From Planctomycetota bacterium (GTDB lineage: Bacteria > Planctomycetota > PLA2 > JAEUHO01): a DNA stretch of 64,000 nt. This document shows positions 53,398-62,496 of the stretch, piece by piece (positions within the stretch are counted from its first letter, which is position 1; each line of letters begins with the position of its first letter). A model generated the notes under the pieces. That model was not told the DNA's origin. It was given only the letters and a program-made list of their open reading frames with translations, and made no database searches. Both the position numbers and the translations under genes were made by a program. The DNA lies in NCBI GenBank assembly GCA_020631815.1, contig JACKGW010000003.1:1-64000 (forward strand). The letters are read 5' to 3'.

Positions 53398-55371
53398 TCA
53401 CTTCAACCGCAGCGTCTTCGTGGCGGGGACGTCGAACTCCGCCCTCTTGAACTCGTGGGTCGCGACGTAGTGGCCCGTTGGCAACCCATCGACCACGATG
53501 CGCCCGTCGTCGTCGGGGTACGCCGTGCGACTGACGTGGTGCTCCGGGCCGTGGCCACTGACATCGACGCCCTCGCGTGCCCCTGTGATCTCGACCACGT
53601 GAAGCGGAGGCAAATCGATGTCGACCGCCCCCCCACCTCGGGGAACCTCGATCCGACGCCTGATCACCCTGTTGATGTGGAAGCCGCGTACCGGCAGCGT
53701 CACGACGAGCATGTGCGGTCCACCTTGGGTCGCTTGGAACGTGATACGGCCGTCGTCGCCCAGCTCCCCCATGCCAACGGGATCGTCGTCCTCGAAGACC
53801 GCGTCGGGGTAGATCGCGGATAGCTGCACGCGCAGTCGACCCGCGTAGCGCGATCCCTCGACGCCGCGAACGTGGAGATCCAGCTTCGAAGGCGCGTCGA
53901 ACGCAACGACGAGATCCGGAGCCGTTCCCACCGGATACGTGACACGCCGCGAGCCCAGCTTCGGATGCCGCACCTGGATGGCGTACGTGCCTACCGTCGC
54001 CCCTGCCTCCACGAACTGATGTCGGACGAGGTATCGGCCATCGGAGCGCTCGGCCGGGTGGACGCGACCCGAGGCGGCGGGCTTGCCTCCATCGGACGGC
54101 TCGTAGGCCGTCTTCCACTCCAGCAGCGACCAGTCGGTACCCTCAGGCCCGGTCACGTGGACCAAGGCGAACTGGTCTCGTGGTGCGGGCGCCACGTCGA
54201 TGGTGCGCTCGTTGAAGCCCGGCACGACCTCGATGACCTCGGACGTCAGCAGCGCTCCCCCGTGCGAGTGGTAGACGCCGAGCAACCAGGTTCCCGGCTG
54301 TGCATTGCGTCGCTCCACGACGCGGGCCCCCGGCCGCCCTCGCGGATGCGTCCCGATGGCATTGGGGCCCCAGCGCAGCAGCTCCGCACTTGGCGCCTGT
54401 CCCTCAGGGACGCGAAAGAGACGGACCATGAGCGTGTCGACCGCCTCCTCGGGTGGCTCGCGCACGATGACGCGCAGCATCGTCTCCTCTTCGAGCTCGA
54501 GTCGCAGATTGGCCGCAGGCACTCCCGCACCGAGCTCGAAGGGCACCTCCGGAGAGCGATAGCTGGGTCCATCGCCGGACTTGGCTTCCACGTGGTACCT
54601 GCCGGGTGGCAGCTCGTGTGCGCGACGAGCGGGAGTCCACGAGAGGGATCGACTCATCGAATCCGACTTGAACCACAGCGTGGCCGCCGAGGCCGGCGAT
54701 CCGTCCGGCAGGAGCACCTCGATGCTGACCGTCGAGCGCGGACTGGCCAGCAGCTTGTAGGGACCACCCGGCAGCACGCTGTGGCTCCGGAAGCCCTCGG
54801 CGGTGATGGCCCATCCGGCCGACGTGGTGCTGACTTGGTACGGCCCCTCGACGGCGCCCTCGAGCGTGCAGCGGCCCTCGGCGTCCGTTGACCCCAGGAG
54901 CCTCGCGGCGTGCCGCCATCGGACTCGGTTCAGGGTCCGCTCCAAGTCCGCGACGAGCTCGGCGTCGGCTCCGCCGGCTCGGGGCGCAGCAGGGGCCGTG
55001 GAGTCTTGCGGCTGCAGCGGCGTTGCTTCGATGCGAACCCCACCGAGCGGGTCGCCCGCCTCCGTGCGGACTTCGAACTCGAACCGCTTGTCGCCGCGGG
55101 CGACGGGCGGAGGCGGTAGGGCCCGCAGCACGTCTGCAAGCTCGCGACTCGCGTCGGCAGGCGGCGGTGCGGCAGCCGCGAGCTCGGGCCCCGAGGGAGG
55201 AGCCGTGACGGCGGCCGCCGTCGGCACCGGAGCGGGCTCCAGCTCCACGGCCGCGGGCGCCTTCGCCTGCCAGCCGCTGCCGACCAGCACGCCGGTGCCG
55301 AACACGATGCCAAGCACCGCGAGCAGGCCGAGGCCCGTGCGCAGATCGAGACGTCCGCGTTCCCTCTTCAT
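53398..55371 (-). CDS. Anchored beta-sandwich repeat protein, tandem copy C
   Basis: 657 residues; ATG 55371 is taken as the start, though an in-frame TTG lies three codons earlier. Anchor LGLLAVLGIVFGTGVLVGSG, a Pro/Ala linker, then VRWRHAARLLGSTDAEGRCTLEGAVEGPYQVS, LLPDGSPASAATLWFKSD, QPGTWLLGVYHSHGG, DQFALVHVTGPEG, DGRYLVRHQFVEAGA, VRGVEGSRYAGRLRVQLS and a final FDVPATKTLRLK. It is the first gene of the leftward array and diverges most from copies A and B in its linkers. A candidate operon promoter lies in 55372-55423. Confidence 0.75.
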   Translation of the reverse strand: MKRERGRLDLRTGLGLLAVLGIVFGTGVLVGSGWQAKAPAAVELEPAPVPTAAAVTAPPSGPELAAAAPPPADASRELADVLRALPPPPVARGDKRFEFEVRTEAGDPLGGVRIEATPLQPQDSTAPAAPRAGGADAELVADLERTLNRVRWRHAARLLGSTDAEGRCTLEGAVEGPYQVSTTSAGWAITAEGFRSHSVLPGGPYKLLASPRSTVSIEVLLPDGSPASAATLWFKSDSMSRSLSWTPARRAHELPPGRYHVEAKSGDGPSYRSPEVPFELGAGVPAANLRLELEEETMLRVIVREPPEEAVDTLMVRLFRVPEGQAPSAELLRWGPNAIGTHPRGRPGARVVERRNAQPGTWLLGVYHSHGGALLTSEVIEVVPGFNERTIDVAPAPRDQFALVHVTGPEGTDWSLLEWKTAYEPSDGGKPAASGRVHPAERSDGRYLVRHQFVEAGATVGTYAIQVRHPKLGSRRVTYPVGTAPDLVVAFDAPSKLDLHVRGVEGSRYAGRLRVQLSAIYPDAVFEDDDPVGMGELGDDGRITFQATQGGPHMLVVTLPVRGFHINRVIRRRIEVPRGGGAVDIDLPPLHVVEITGAREGVDVSGHGPEHHVSRTAYPDDDGRIVVDGLPTGHYVATHEFKRAEFDVPATKTLRLK

Positions 55372-55423
55372 GCGGTCCAAGGTAGCGAGGACGCGGCTTG
55401 GCGCAGGAGCCCCAAAACGAAGT

Positions 55424-55456
55424 GAACCCGAGGCGCGTCGGGCGCGCCTCGGGTTC
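55424..55456 (-). terminator. Strong intrinsic terminator for leftward transcription
   Basis: GAACCCGAGGCGCG (55424-55437) pairs perfectly over 14 bp with CGCGCCTCGGGTTC (55443-55456), loop of five bases. Read on the minus strand the hairpin is followed by ACTTCGTTTT, a T-rich tail; the plus strand has none. It therefore terminates transcripts arriving from the right, just before the tandem array starts. Confidence 0.85.
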
Positions 55457-56482
55457 GGAAGATCGTGACGGTGGAGTTGGCGATCAGTTCGCTTGGCCCT
55501 CCAGAGATGTCAGGGCGCCGGCCAGTGGACGCAGCCGCCTTTCGGCTACCGCGCCCGTCTCCCTTGGGGTTGACGTGCCCTTCGTGGTCTCCCGGTCGCG
55601 TGGCGTGGGTGCGTATGGGTTGGCACCCGCCCCGTTCGGCGTTTCGACGCCCTTCGGGACCTCACCGCGTGACCTGGCCTTCCGTCCACCGCCACAGCGC
55701 GAAGCTGCGACGTCCTTCGGAAGGCGCCCACCGTGGGCTTCTGATCTCCCCTTCGGAGATTCGGCCGACCGGACCCCGCCCCACCGCGCCTGTCCCGAAG
55801 GACCGCTGTCCGGCGGAGCTGCCTCTCTTGGGCTTCTCGTTCCCTACGACACATGTCGGCCCGGGGGACCCGCGTATGGCTGGAGATCCCTCTCCAGCCG
55901 CGTGCCGCGTGCAGGGTTTGGTCACCCTCTTCGCGACGTCCACCCCCGTGCCTTCCGACACCTCCACGCCCTTGCGAGCGCAGCGCACCCTTGCGGGTGC
56001 CTCGTGCCGAAGCGTCCGTGGGATTCCCCCTTCAAGGCGATTCCCCCGTCGTGGTCGGTGCTCCTCTCGGAGTCCCTGCCCTCCTGGCGTCAGGCGCGCC
56101 GTTCGGCCACCCGATCACGGTGGCCGTGCGCGACCCCTTTCAGGGCCGCGGCAGGCGTCCTCGCCTCCAGGGCTTCGTTCCCACGACGGATCCGTTCGGT
56201 CACCGCGCCAGTATGCGCGGGCCGCCGATGCCTTCTTGGGGTTCTCCCCTCCAGAGCTTGCTCCCCTCCGCGCTGGCGCCGGCTTTCGTTCGCGGGCACC
56301 TCCCCTCTCGTCCTTGCGCGGGTTGACGTTTCGTCCCGCGTGGGCCTCAGGGTCTCGAGCGACGGAGGAGTCGGACGATCCGTCTCCGGACCGCCTGCTC
56401 TCCTGGGGTTCATGGCCTCGTGACGATCGTGCACTCCGAATGTCGTGTGGGGCCGGTGGGCTCGTCTCGTCGTACGCCAGGT

Positions 56483-56498
56483 CCTGGGCAAGCCCAGG
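56483..56498. repeat. Small perfect hairpin inside the non-coding region
   Basis: CCTGGG-CAAG-CCCAGG forms a six-base-pair stem with a tetraloop. It is one of several short stems supporting secondary structure in this stretch. Confidence 0.4.
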
Positions 56499-56989
56499 GC
56501 CATCCGTCGACATACGTCACCGGCCGTCACGCGACGCGACAGGGCGTCCCGGGTGCTCTGCCCGGTGCCGATGTCTGTCGGCCCGCGATCGATGGCCTCG
56601 TCCAGTCGTCAAGATCGGAGTTTGAAAGAGCGCGACCCGCGTGCGGGCCGGACAGGTGGGCGAGAAAGCAACGGGGGGTCCAAACCGCAGGAAAAAGGGG
56701 TTGGTGAGAACGCATGAAGTGCGCGTGAACGAGTGCGCCCCATCTTCCGGCCTCGCAGGACCACGGGCCCCGGTCACAGGCCATTCCTCCACAATGCGCA
56801 CGGACGTCCGATGGGCACGCGGCACCCCAGCCCGACCGTGGAGAGCGCGGGGACATTCGCCGCAAGTCGTTGCGGCCCAAGTGGTTCACGCATGGGAACG
56901 GCGGGGAGTGCCGATGGGGCGCGGTGTGCCCATGTCACCCCGGGCAGTTCTCCCCATGACGTCCCCAGGGGGGCGCGATCCGCTCGGAA

Positions 56990-58390
<1,401 letters not shown>

Positions 58391-58585
58391 TCGTCGCCCT
58401 CCAAGTCGCCCGCGTGCGCCCAAACCGCGGGGGGAGGGAGGCTAAGCCTCCACGCTCCGGCGTTCAAGGGGCGATCGGGATGGCGCGCGCATGAATCCAC
58501 GCGCCGTGGAGGGGATCCCGAGCCGCCGCCCCGCCCGGTCGGCACGGATGAAGGCTCCACGCGGCTCGTCGGATAGCCTCTCGCA

Positions 58586-58604
58586 CTCTGCGTCGGGGCG
58601 TGGC
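58586..58604 (+). repeat. 19-base direct repeat of the tRNA-Pro 5' end and leader
   Basis: CTCTGCGTCGGGGCGTGGC at 58586-58604 recurs exactly at 58778-58796, where it covers eight leader bases and the first 11 bases of tRNA-Pro. Similarity stops after it. It could be a recombination scar or a short tRNA-derived fragment. Confidence 0.7.
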
Positions 58605-58646
58605 ACCGTGAGGGTGCCGGGGGGTACGGAATAGCCCCCGGCCACG
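58599..58646. ncRNA. Candidate structured RNA, three-way junction
   Basis: CGTGG pairs with CCACG at the two ends. Inside lie CACC-GTGAG-GGTG and CCGGGGG-(11)-CCCCCGG hairpins with almost no unpaired bases between helices. The strand is undetermined; on the minus strand it would sit in the leader of the sigma54 activator. It matches no riboswitch class I recognise. Confidence 0.35.
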
Positions 58647-58647
58647 A

Positions 58648-58666
58648 ATGCAATCAATGGTTGCAT
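58648..58666. promoter_or_regulatory. Palindrome related to the ArsR-operon operator
   Basis: ATGCAA-TCAATGG-TTGCAT (58648-58666). The right part GGTTGCATGA (58659-58668) is identical to the right arm of the perfect operator at 61551-61576, suggesting a second binding site for the same regulator. Confidence 0.4.
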
Positions 58667-58785
58667 GAGTGCAGATTCATCGCTTGGGCTCGACGGACGC
58701 GCATCGCGCGCTCAGGCATCAACGGATCTCTCAAGCCGGAACGAGCCGCCGGCAGCGCAATCGACTACTCTTCCTCCCTCTGCGT

Positions 58786-58862
58786 CGGGGCGTGGCGCAG
58801 CTTGGTAGCGCGCTTGACTGGGGGTCAAGAGGTCGCTGGTTCGAATCCAGTCGCCCCGACCA
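58786..58862 (+). tRNA. tRNA-Pro (anticodon GGG)
   Basis: 77 nucleotides with encoded CCA. The acceptor arm CGGGGCG pairs with CGCCCCG, followed by discriminator A and CCA. D-arm GCGCAGCTTGGTAGCGC, anticodon stem CTTGA/TCAAG with loop CTGGGGG (anticodon GGG), and T-arm CTGG-TTCGAAT-CCAG are all intact. It decodes CCC, a frequent codon in this GC-rich genome. Confidence 0.96.
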
Positions 58863-58889
58863 CTCTTCCCTCCGCTCCAGAAGCGGGGC

Positions 58890-59474
58890 CTAGGTGTCGA
58901 GCCCCGCCTCGCCGAGGCATTGATCGAGCATGTGCTCGACGCCCAGCTGCCGTGACCAGAGGCGCAGATACCCAAGGTCCAGGGCTCCGCGTTGGACCTT
59001 CATCACGCCGACGACATCGCGAAGCTGACGCTCCAGCACGTTGCCTGATCGCGCGTGCCAATCGAGCTTCCTGAGAATGATGTCCTCGGGCGTGGCCACC
59101 GGGACCTGGATCTCCGGTGCATCGGGTAGCTGGACACGCTGGCATCGGCCTAGCTCGGAGGCGTCGAGCGACGAGCGACCCGCGGGGAAGAAGTCGATCT
59201 CGACGTGCCAATCCCTGTGCAAGGCACTGAAGGGACGATGCTCCGCAAGGGCCCGCCGGACGCTGTCTTCCCAGATGTCGAACGTCGGTTGGAGTGCGGC
59301 GACGAATGCCGCAACAAGCGCGTCGGGCAGCTCGATGAGCACGTCAATGTCGTTCGTGGCGCGGACTTCCCCATGAACGCTGCTGGCAAGGGATCCGCCA
59401 ACGGCGTAGCGGATCCCGAGAGATCCAAGCAGGCTGTCGACGTGACCGAGGATGCGAAACAGATCCGTGAGCAC
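58890..59474 (-). CDS. Nucleotidyltransferase-fold protein (AbiEii/MNT-like)
   Basis: 194 residues from GTG 59474, one base after the partner's stop, with AAGGGA about 8 bases upstream; a start at 59507 would overlap the partner by 32 bases. YAVGGSLASSVHGEVRATNDIDVLIEL is the nucleotidyltransferase signature: the GGS helix and the DxD pair (DID). VEIDFFPAG supplies the third acidic residue, and VATPEDIILRKLDWH matches AbiEii-type and DUF6036 proteins. Such proteins act as toxins or antitoxins that modify tRNA or partner proteins. Likely a two-gene module with the upstream small gene, beside tRNA-Pro. Confidence 0.8.
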   Translation of the reverse strand: MLTDLFRILGHVDSLLGSLGIRYAVGGSLASSVHGEVRATNDIDVLIELPDALVAAFVAALQPTFDIWEDSVRRALAEHRPFSALHRDWHVEIDFFPAGRSSLDASELGRCQRVQLPDAPEIQVPVATPEDIILRKLDWHARSGNVLERQLRDVVGVMKVQRGALDLGYLRLWSRQLGVEHMLDQCLGEAGLDT

Positions 59475-59475
59475 C

Positions 59476-59739
59476 TCAGCGTCCCTTGACGTCGGGATCC
59501 CATCCATACACGCGAATCATGGTCGCGCAATCGACCCGGCGTGACAGCAGGCGAAGTCGATTCTCCGCCTCCGTCGCATCGGGGTAGCGAGCCCTCAGCC
59601 CCCCCAGCGCAAGCTGTTCCGCCATGCGCCCGAGGGCCGCGACGTGCGCGAGCTTCTCCACGGCCGACATGCACCGGTAACGCTCAAACAAGCGCTCCTC
59701 GGTCTCCCGGTCGGTGTCCATGGACTGGGTGCGGTACAT
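59476..59739 (-). CDS. Small partner of the nucleotidyltransferase module
   Basis: 87 residues; ATG 59739 is taken, with ATG 59721 as an alternative. Sequence EERLFERYRCMSAVEKLAHVAALGRMAEQLALGGLRARYPDATEAENRLRLLSRRVDCATMIRVYGW is helical and matches the small proteins usually paired with AbiEii/DUF6036-type nucleotidyltransferases (pattern 'RYPDATEAE...RRL...R.YGWD'). It probably forms a complex with, or regulates, its partner. The pair is translated with almost no gap. Confidence 0.75.
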   Translation of the reverse strand: MYRTQSMDTDRETEERLFERYRCMSAVEKLAHVAALGRMAEQLALGGLRARYPDATEAENRLRLLSRRVDCATMIRVYGWDPDVKGR

Positions 59740-59808
59740 GGATCCGATTCTACCCATCGGCGCCGACCCCGGCACAGGCCTGGAGGCGCGAGCAGGGGCC
59801 TATCCGTC

Positions 59809-60183
59809 GTAGCGGACGAGCACGGCCTCGTACCAGGGCATACCGAGTGCGGGCACATCCCATGAACCATCGTCACCGTCTCGCGGTCCCCCACTAGGAA
59901 GATCAAGCCACTTGGGGGATCCCGTGGGCCTGCCACCAAGCGGTGCCCAGAGGCAATGCAGCCAGCACCGCGAGCCTAGGGCCTCGGACGCCGGGTGCGC
60001 CTGCCGCTCTGCTGCGATCATGCGGTCGTGTTGGCCCCACCTCGATCGTTCTTGAGGTTTGCCCGCACTCGGTACCCCCAGCTTGATCATGCATGAGGTT
60101 TTCCCGCACTCGGTATGCTCCGATCGGTCGCGCCCCGATGATCATCGCGGAATCAGAGCGCTGGCATCGGGCGAGAGAACGAG
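59809..60183. other. Intergenic region with inverted and tandem repeats
   Basis: No gene is seen. GCATACCGAGTGCGGG (59838-59853) is the exact inverse of CCCGCACTCGGTATGC (60103-60118). Two ~41-base units, 60042-60082 and 60083-60123, share the order GATC, TGAGGTTT, CCCGCACTCGGTA. This may be a decayed small mobile element or a recombination scar. Confidence 0.5.
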
Positions 60184-60726
60184 ATGACGAGCATTCGCCG
60201 GGGAACGCAGGGCGAGATCGTGGCCTTCAAGTGCCGCACCTGCGACGAGTGGCACAAAGGGCCCATCCAGTCGCTGGGCGCCGACACGCCCGACTTCGTC
60301 GCTCACATGTCCGACGAGGAACGGGAGAAGTACCTCACGCTGACCAGTGACCAGTGCATCCTGACGAGGGAGCATCGCACCGACTATCTCGTCCGCGGGT
60401 GCCTGGAGATCCCCGTCATCGACGGCCCGAGTCCGTTCACGTTTGGCGTGTGGGTGTCACTCAGCGAGGAGAACTTCAACCGCACGACGGAGCTTTGGGA
60501 GGCGCCTGGACGAGAGAGCGAACCGGCCTACTTCGGCTGGCTCTGCACTCGGCTCCCTGGCTACGCCGACACCATGAACCTGAAGACCTGGGTCCAGACC
60601 CAACCTGTCGGCCAGCGGCCACTGGTAACCGTGTTCGAGCCGACGGACCACGCGCTCTTCATCGAGCAGCGTGATGGCATCAACGTCGAGCGGCTCATCC
60701 TGATCATCGAACAGGCGTTCCACTAG
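60184..60726 (+). CDS. DUF2199 domain protein
   Basis: 180 residues. FKCRTCDEWHKGP has the CxxC-x-x-x-H start typical of DUF2199 proteins. CILTREHRTDYLVRGCLEIPVIDGPSPFTFGVWVSLSEENFNRTTELWEAPGRESEPAYFGWLCTRLPGY and HALFIEQRDGI match the family body. A zinc site with the two Cys and a His is likely. Function unknown; members occur singly beside unrelated genes. Confidence 0.85.
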   Translation: MTSIRRGTQGEIVAFKCRTCDEWHKGPIQSLGADTPDFVAHMSDEEREKYLTLTSDQCILTREHRTDYLVRGCLEIPVIDGPSPFTFGVWVSLSEENFNRTTELWEAPGRESEPAYFGWLCTRLPGYADTMNLKTWVQTQPVGQRPLVTVFEPTDHALFIEQRDGINVERLILIIEQAFH

Positions 60727-60751
60727 CGGGCAGCGCGTGCGGCGAGGGAGC

Positions 60752-61060
60752 TCACCCTTCGACCGCTGCCTTCAGTCGCTCGACCGCCTCGTCCCATTGG
60801 GCTGCCGCACGGGTCAAGTAGTCCCGTGCCCGGACGATCCGATCCGGCCTCAACCTGAAGCGGGTCTCCCTCCCGACGCGCTTCGACGACACGAGGCCTG
60901 CTTGTTCGAGCACATGCAGGTGCTTGCTGACGCCCTGACGCGTCAGCTCGAGGCCTCGTGTGAGCTGGGCGATGGACAGATGGCGTCCGCTCTGAAGTCG
61001 AGAGACGAGCTTGAGGCGGGTGGCGTCGCCCAGCGCGGCGAAGACGCTAGCGTTCGACAT
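60752..61060 (-). CDS. ArsR-family transcriptional regulator
   Basis: 102 residues, single winged helix. FAALGDATRLKLVSRLQSG, SIAQLTRGLELTRQGVSKHLHVLEQAGLVSSKRVGRETRFRL shows the full wHTH. There is no Cys-based metal site such as ELCVCDL, so it belongs to the metal-independent group that is usually paired with SRPBCC proteins. Its ATG lies inside the 3' end of the upstream SRPBCC gene, overlapping by 14 bases. The perfect palindrome at 61551-61576 in front of the operon is its likely operator. Confidence 0.92.
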   Translation of the reverse strand: MSNASVFAALGDATRLKLVSRLQSGRHLSIAQLTRGLELTRQGVSKHLHVLEQAGLVSSKRVGRETRFRLRPDRIVRARDYLTRAAAQWDEAVERLKAAVEG

Positions 61061-61508
61061 GGGCCGTGATGTTGCAGGCCTGGGTGTCCCAGCCGTCGAT
61101 GTTCGAGCGCAGGATCTCCAGCCGCTTCGATTCGGGGAACTGCAGGAAGCCCTGCTCGGTGATGGTGAGCCGGGTTCCTGACTCGGTGGGCTCCAGGCGG
61201 AACTCGACCCGCACCTTGGCGTCGGGGGCGTACTCCGTGTCCGGGTCGATCGCGCTTGGCGGCCACGAGAACGCGAAGACGCGTTCGGGGTCCATCCGCT
61301 CGGTCACGGACTCCCACTTCATGTGCTCGCACCCGGGATAGGCCATGGTCCCCGTCGTCGTCTTGCCGACCTCGAACGGTCCGTCGAGGCGGACACGGAA
61401 CCACGCTCCGAACTCCTCGTGGTCTGCAAGGGCCTTCCAGACTCGCGCCACGGGCGCAGCCAGCTCCACGATGCGCACGATTCGGTCTTGGTGCTCCTGC
61501 GTGTCCAT
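61047..61508 (-). CDS. SRPBCC (AHSA1-like) domain protein
   Basis: 153 residues from ATG 61508, with GGAGG 9 bases before it; the longer frame to 61559 crosses the operator. RIVRIVELAAPVARVWKALADHEEFGAWF, VGKTTTGTM, HMKWESVTERMDPERVFAFSWPPSAIDPD, RVEFRLEPTESGTRLTITEQGFLQFPESKR match the AHSA1/START-like fold, a hydrophobic ligand-binding cup. It is the first gene of the SRPBCC-ArsR operon, a common arrangement in which the regulator represses both. Confidence 0.92.
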   Translation of the reverse strand: MDTQEHQDRIVRIVELAAPVARVWKALADHEEFGAWFRVRLDGPFEVGKTTTGTMAYPGCEHMKWESVTERMDPERVFAFSWPPSAIDPDTEYAPDAKVRVEFRLEPTESGTRLTITEQGFLQFPESKRLEILRSNIDGWDTQACNITAHVER

Positions 61509-61550
61509 GGCGCAGCCTCCGCTCCGTCCGACCGTACAACTGGCATCTAC

Positions 61551-61576
61551 ATCATGCAACCCTTTGGTTGCATGAT
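61551..61576. promoter_or_regulatory. Operator of the SRPBCC-ArsR operon
   Basis: ATCATGCAACC (61551-61561) and GGTTGCATGAT (61566-61576) form a perfect 11-bp inverted repeat with a 4-base spacer. It lies 43 bases upstream of the SRPBCC start, where a winged-helix dimer would block the promoter. Confidence 0.8.
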
Positions 61577-61603
61577 TGTCGCTGAGCGACGGCAGGTTGG
61601 TTC

Positions 61604-62047
61604 CTACCGCGTCGTCACATCGGCAATCCCGAGGTCGCCCAACATGCCTTGCACTGCGGAAACGACGTCGTCACCGACACCCTCGTCAACGCGGAGCGTC
61701 ACGGGGACTTCGGCGGGCGGGTCTCCCCGGGTTGCGAGGTCCTGCTCGATGACGCTGCGCAATCCCTCGATGGCAGCGTCGCGCACACGGGCCGAGGACG
61801 GCTCGGGAACGTGGCAATGCCACTCGCCCCGGCGGAACTCGGAGTCCAGCCGGCCCGGCTGGCTCTGGTGAACGCTCTGGTCCGCGAGGTGCACCCGAAT
61901 CGATTCCCGATCCAGTACGTTCGGGAGGACTTGTGGCTCCGGCTCGCGCGAGGGAGGCCAGAGCATCCACGCAACCAGGGCAGCCAGCATGACGATCGCC
62001 GCCTTGGCAACCGCTCCCAGGCATGCGTCCAACCGGTCAGCGCTCAC
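61604..62047 (-). CDS. Small membrane-anchored hypothetical protein
   Basis: 147 residues from GTG 62047, overlapping the stop of the lipoprotein as GTGA. The N-terminal segment (AKAAIVMLAALVAWMLW) is a single membrane anchor. The rest is likely periplasmic with a beta/alpha domain (GEWHCHVPEPSSARVRDAAIEGLRSVIEQDL, VPVTLRVDEGVGDDVVSAVQGML). Not recognised. It is the last gene of the three-gene operon with the glycosidase-like gene. Confidence 0.65.
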   Translation of the reverse strand: MSADRLDACLGAVAKAAIVMLAALVAWMLWPPSREPEPQVLPNVLDRESIRVHLADQSVHQSQPGRLDSEFRRGEWHCHVPEPSSARVRDAAIEGLRSVIEQDLATRGDPPAEVPVTLRVDEGVGDDVVSAVQGMLGDLGIADVTTR

Positions 62048-62496
62048 GGGCGAGACAGGTAGCTCATTCGGCCGCCGTCGGAGAGGACGAGGGCATCGCC
62101 GTCGCGAGCGAGGGTGTCGACGCTCGTGTGCGTGCCCGGGATCACGCTACCGTCCAGCGTCATGACCGAGAGCTCGACCGTGGACGCAGTCGCCACGGCG
62201 GTGCCCGCCAGGGTGTGCGTCGTGGAGCCGCGTCGCACCTCGAGGCGCCACGCGCCATTCCCTTCGATCTCCAGCGCGTACGCGGACGCCGCAAAGACCT
62301 CGCGCAGTCGCGCGTCCCGTTCGGCTCGAGCCGAGGGCGTGATGGAGCTGGCGGGGATGGCGTCGATCGTGCGATCGAGATCAATCGCGTAGACACCTGC
62401 GACGGCGGCCAGCTCGTCGGGCGTGACGCCGCCCCCACCGTCCGACGAACCACAGCCGGCGAAGCAGGTCAGCGCGATGGCGAGGGCGAACCTCAC
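62044..62496 (-). CDS. Lipoprotein downstream of the glycosidase-like gene
   Basis: 150 residues from GTG 62496, overlapping the stop of the preceding gene as GTGA; GAGGAG is about 6 bases upstream. A lipobox (TCFAGC) gives an acylated Cys near residue 14, followed by GSSDGGGG spacer. The body has a helical part (AERDARLREVFAASAYALEIEG) and beta strands (GAWRLEVRRG, VELSVMTLDGSVIPGTHTSVDTL). No family recognised. The longer open frame to 62895 is antisense-like and rejected. Confidence 0.7.
   Translation of the reverse strand: MRFALAIALTCFAGCGSSDGGGGVTPDELAAVAGVYAIDLDRTIDAIPASSITPSARAERDARLREVFAASAYALEIEGNGAWRLEVRRGSTTHTLAGTAVATASTVELSVMTLDGSVIPGTHTSVDTLARDGDALVLSDGGRMSYLSRP

Larger units (their letters stand above)
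55372..56989. other. 1.6-kb region without a convincing gene; candidate minus-strand non-coding RNA
   Basis: Long open frames exist in several frames on both strands at once, all Arg/Ser/Pro/Leu-rich without domains, hydrophobic cores or ribosome sites, which is the mark of a stop-poor GC-rich non-coding stretch. The plus-strand readings (for example around 56200-56420) have the composition of widely over-predicted hypothetical proteins that I recall from unrelated bacteria (memory, not checked). The minus strand ends at a strong intrinsic terminator (55424-55456). Internal hairpins such as 56483-56498 occur. A long structured RNA transcribed leftward behind the sigma54 activator gene is the best explanation I can offer. 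Confidence 0.5.
58391..58785. other. 395-base intergenic region with RNA-like structure and a tRNA 5' copy
   Basis: No convincing gene. The minus-strand frame 58442-58666 lacks any domain or ribosome site. The region contains the direct repeat of the tRNA-Pro 5' end (58586-58604), a possible three-way-junction fold (58599-58646) and a palindrome related to the ArsR-operon operator (58648-58666). Confidence 0.5.

Noticed and set aside
55398..56625. Two long overlapping plus-strand frames (341 and 386 residues)
   Set aside because: Both frames and several minus frames are open together, products are Arg/Ser/Pro-rich without domains, and no ribosome site is visible; treated as non-coding.
58601..58618. 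Possible sigma54 promoter TGGCAC...GC
   Set aside because: The spacing between the GG and GC elements is off the required ten bases, and the bases are better explained by the hairpin.
58442..58666. 74-residue minus-strand frame upstream of the sigma54 activator
   Set aside because: No ribosome site and no conserved pattern; overlaps the structured RNA-like segment.
58712..58975. Minus-strand 87-residue frame across the tRNA (contains GDWIRTSDLLTPSQARYQ)
   Set aside because: It is the antisense of tRNA-Pro, a peptide known to be repeatedly mis-predicted in databases.
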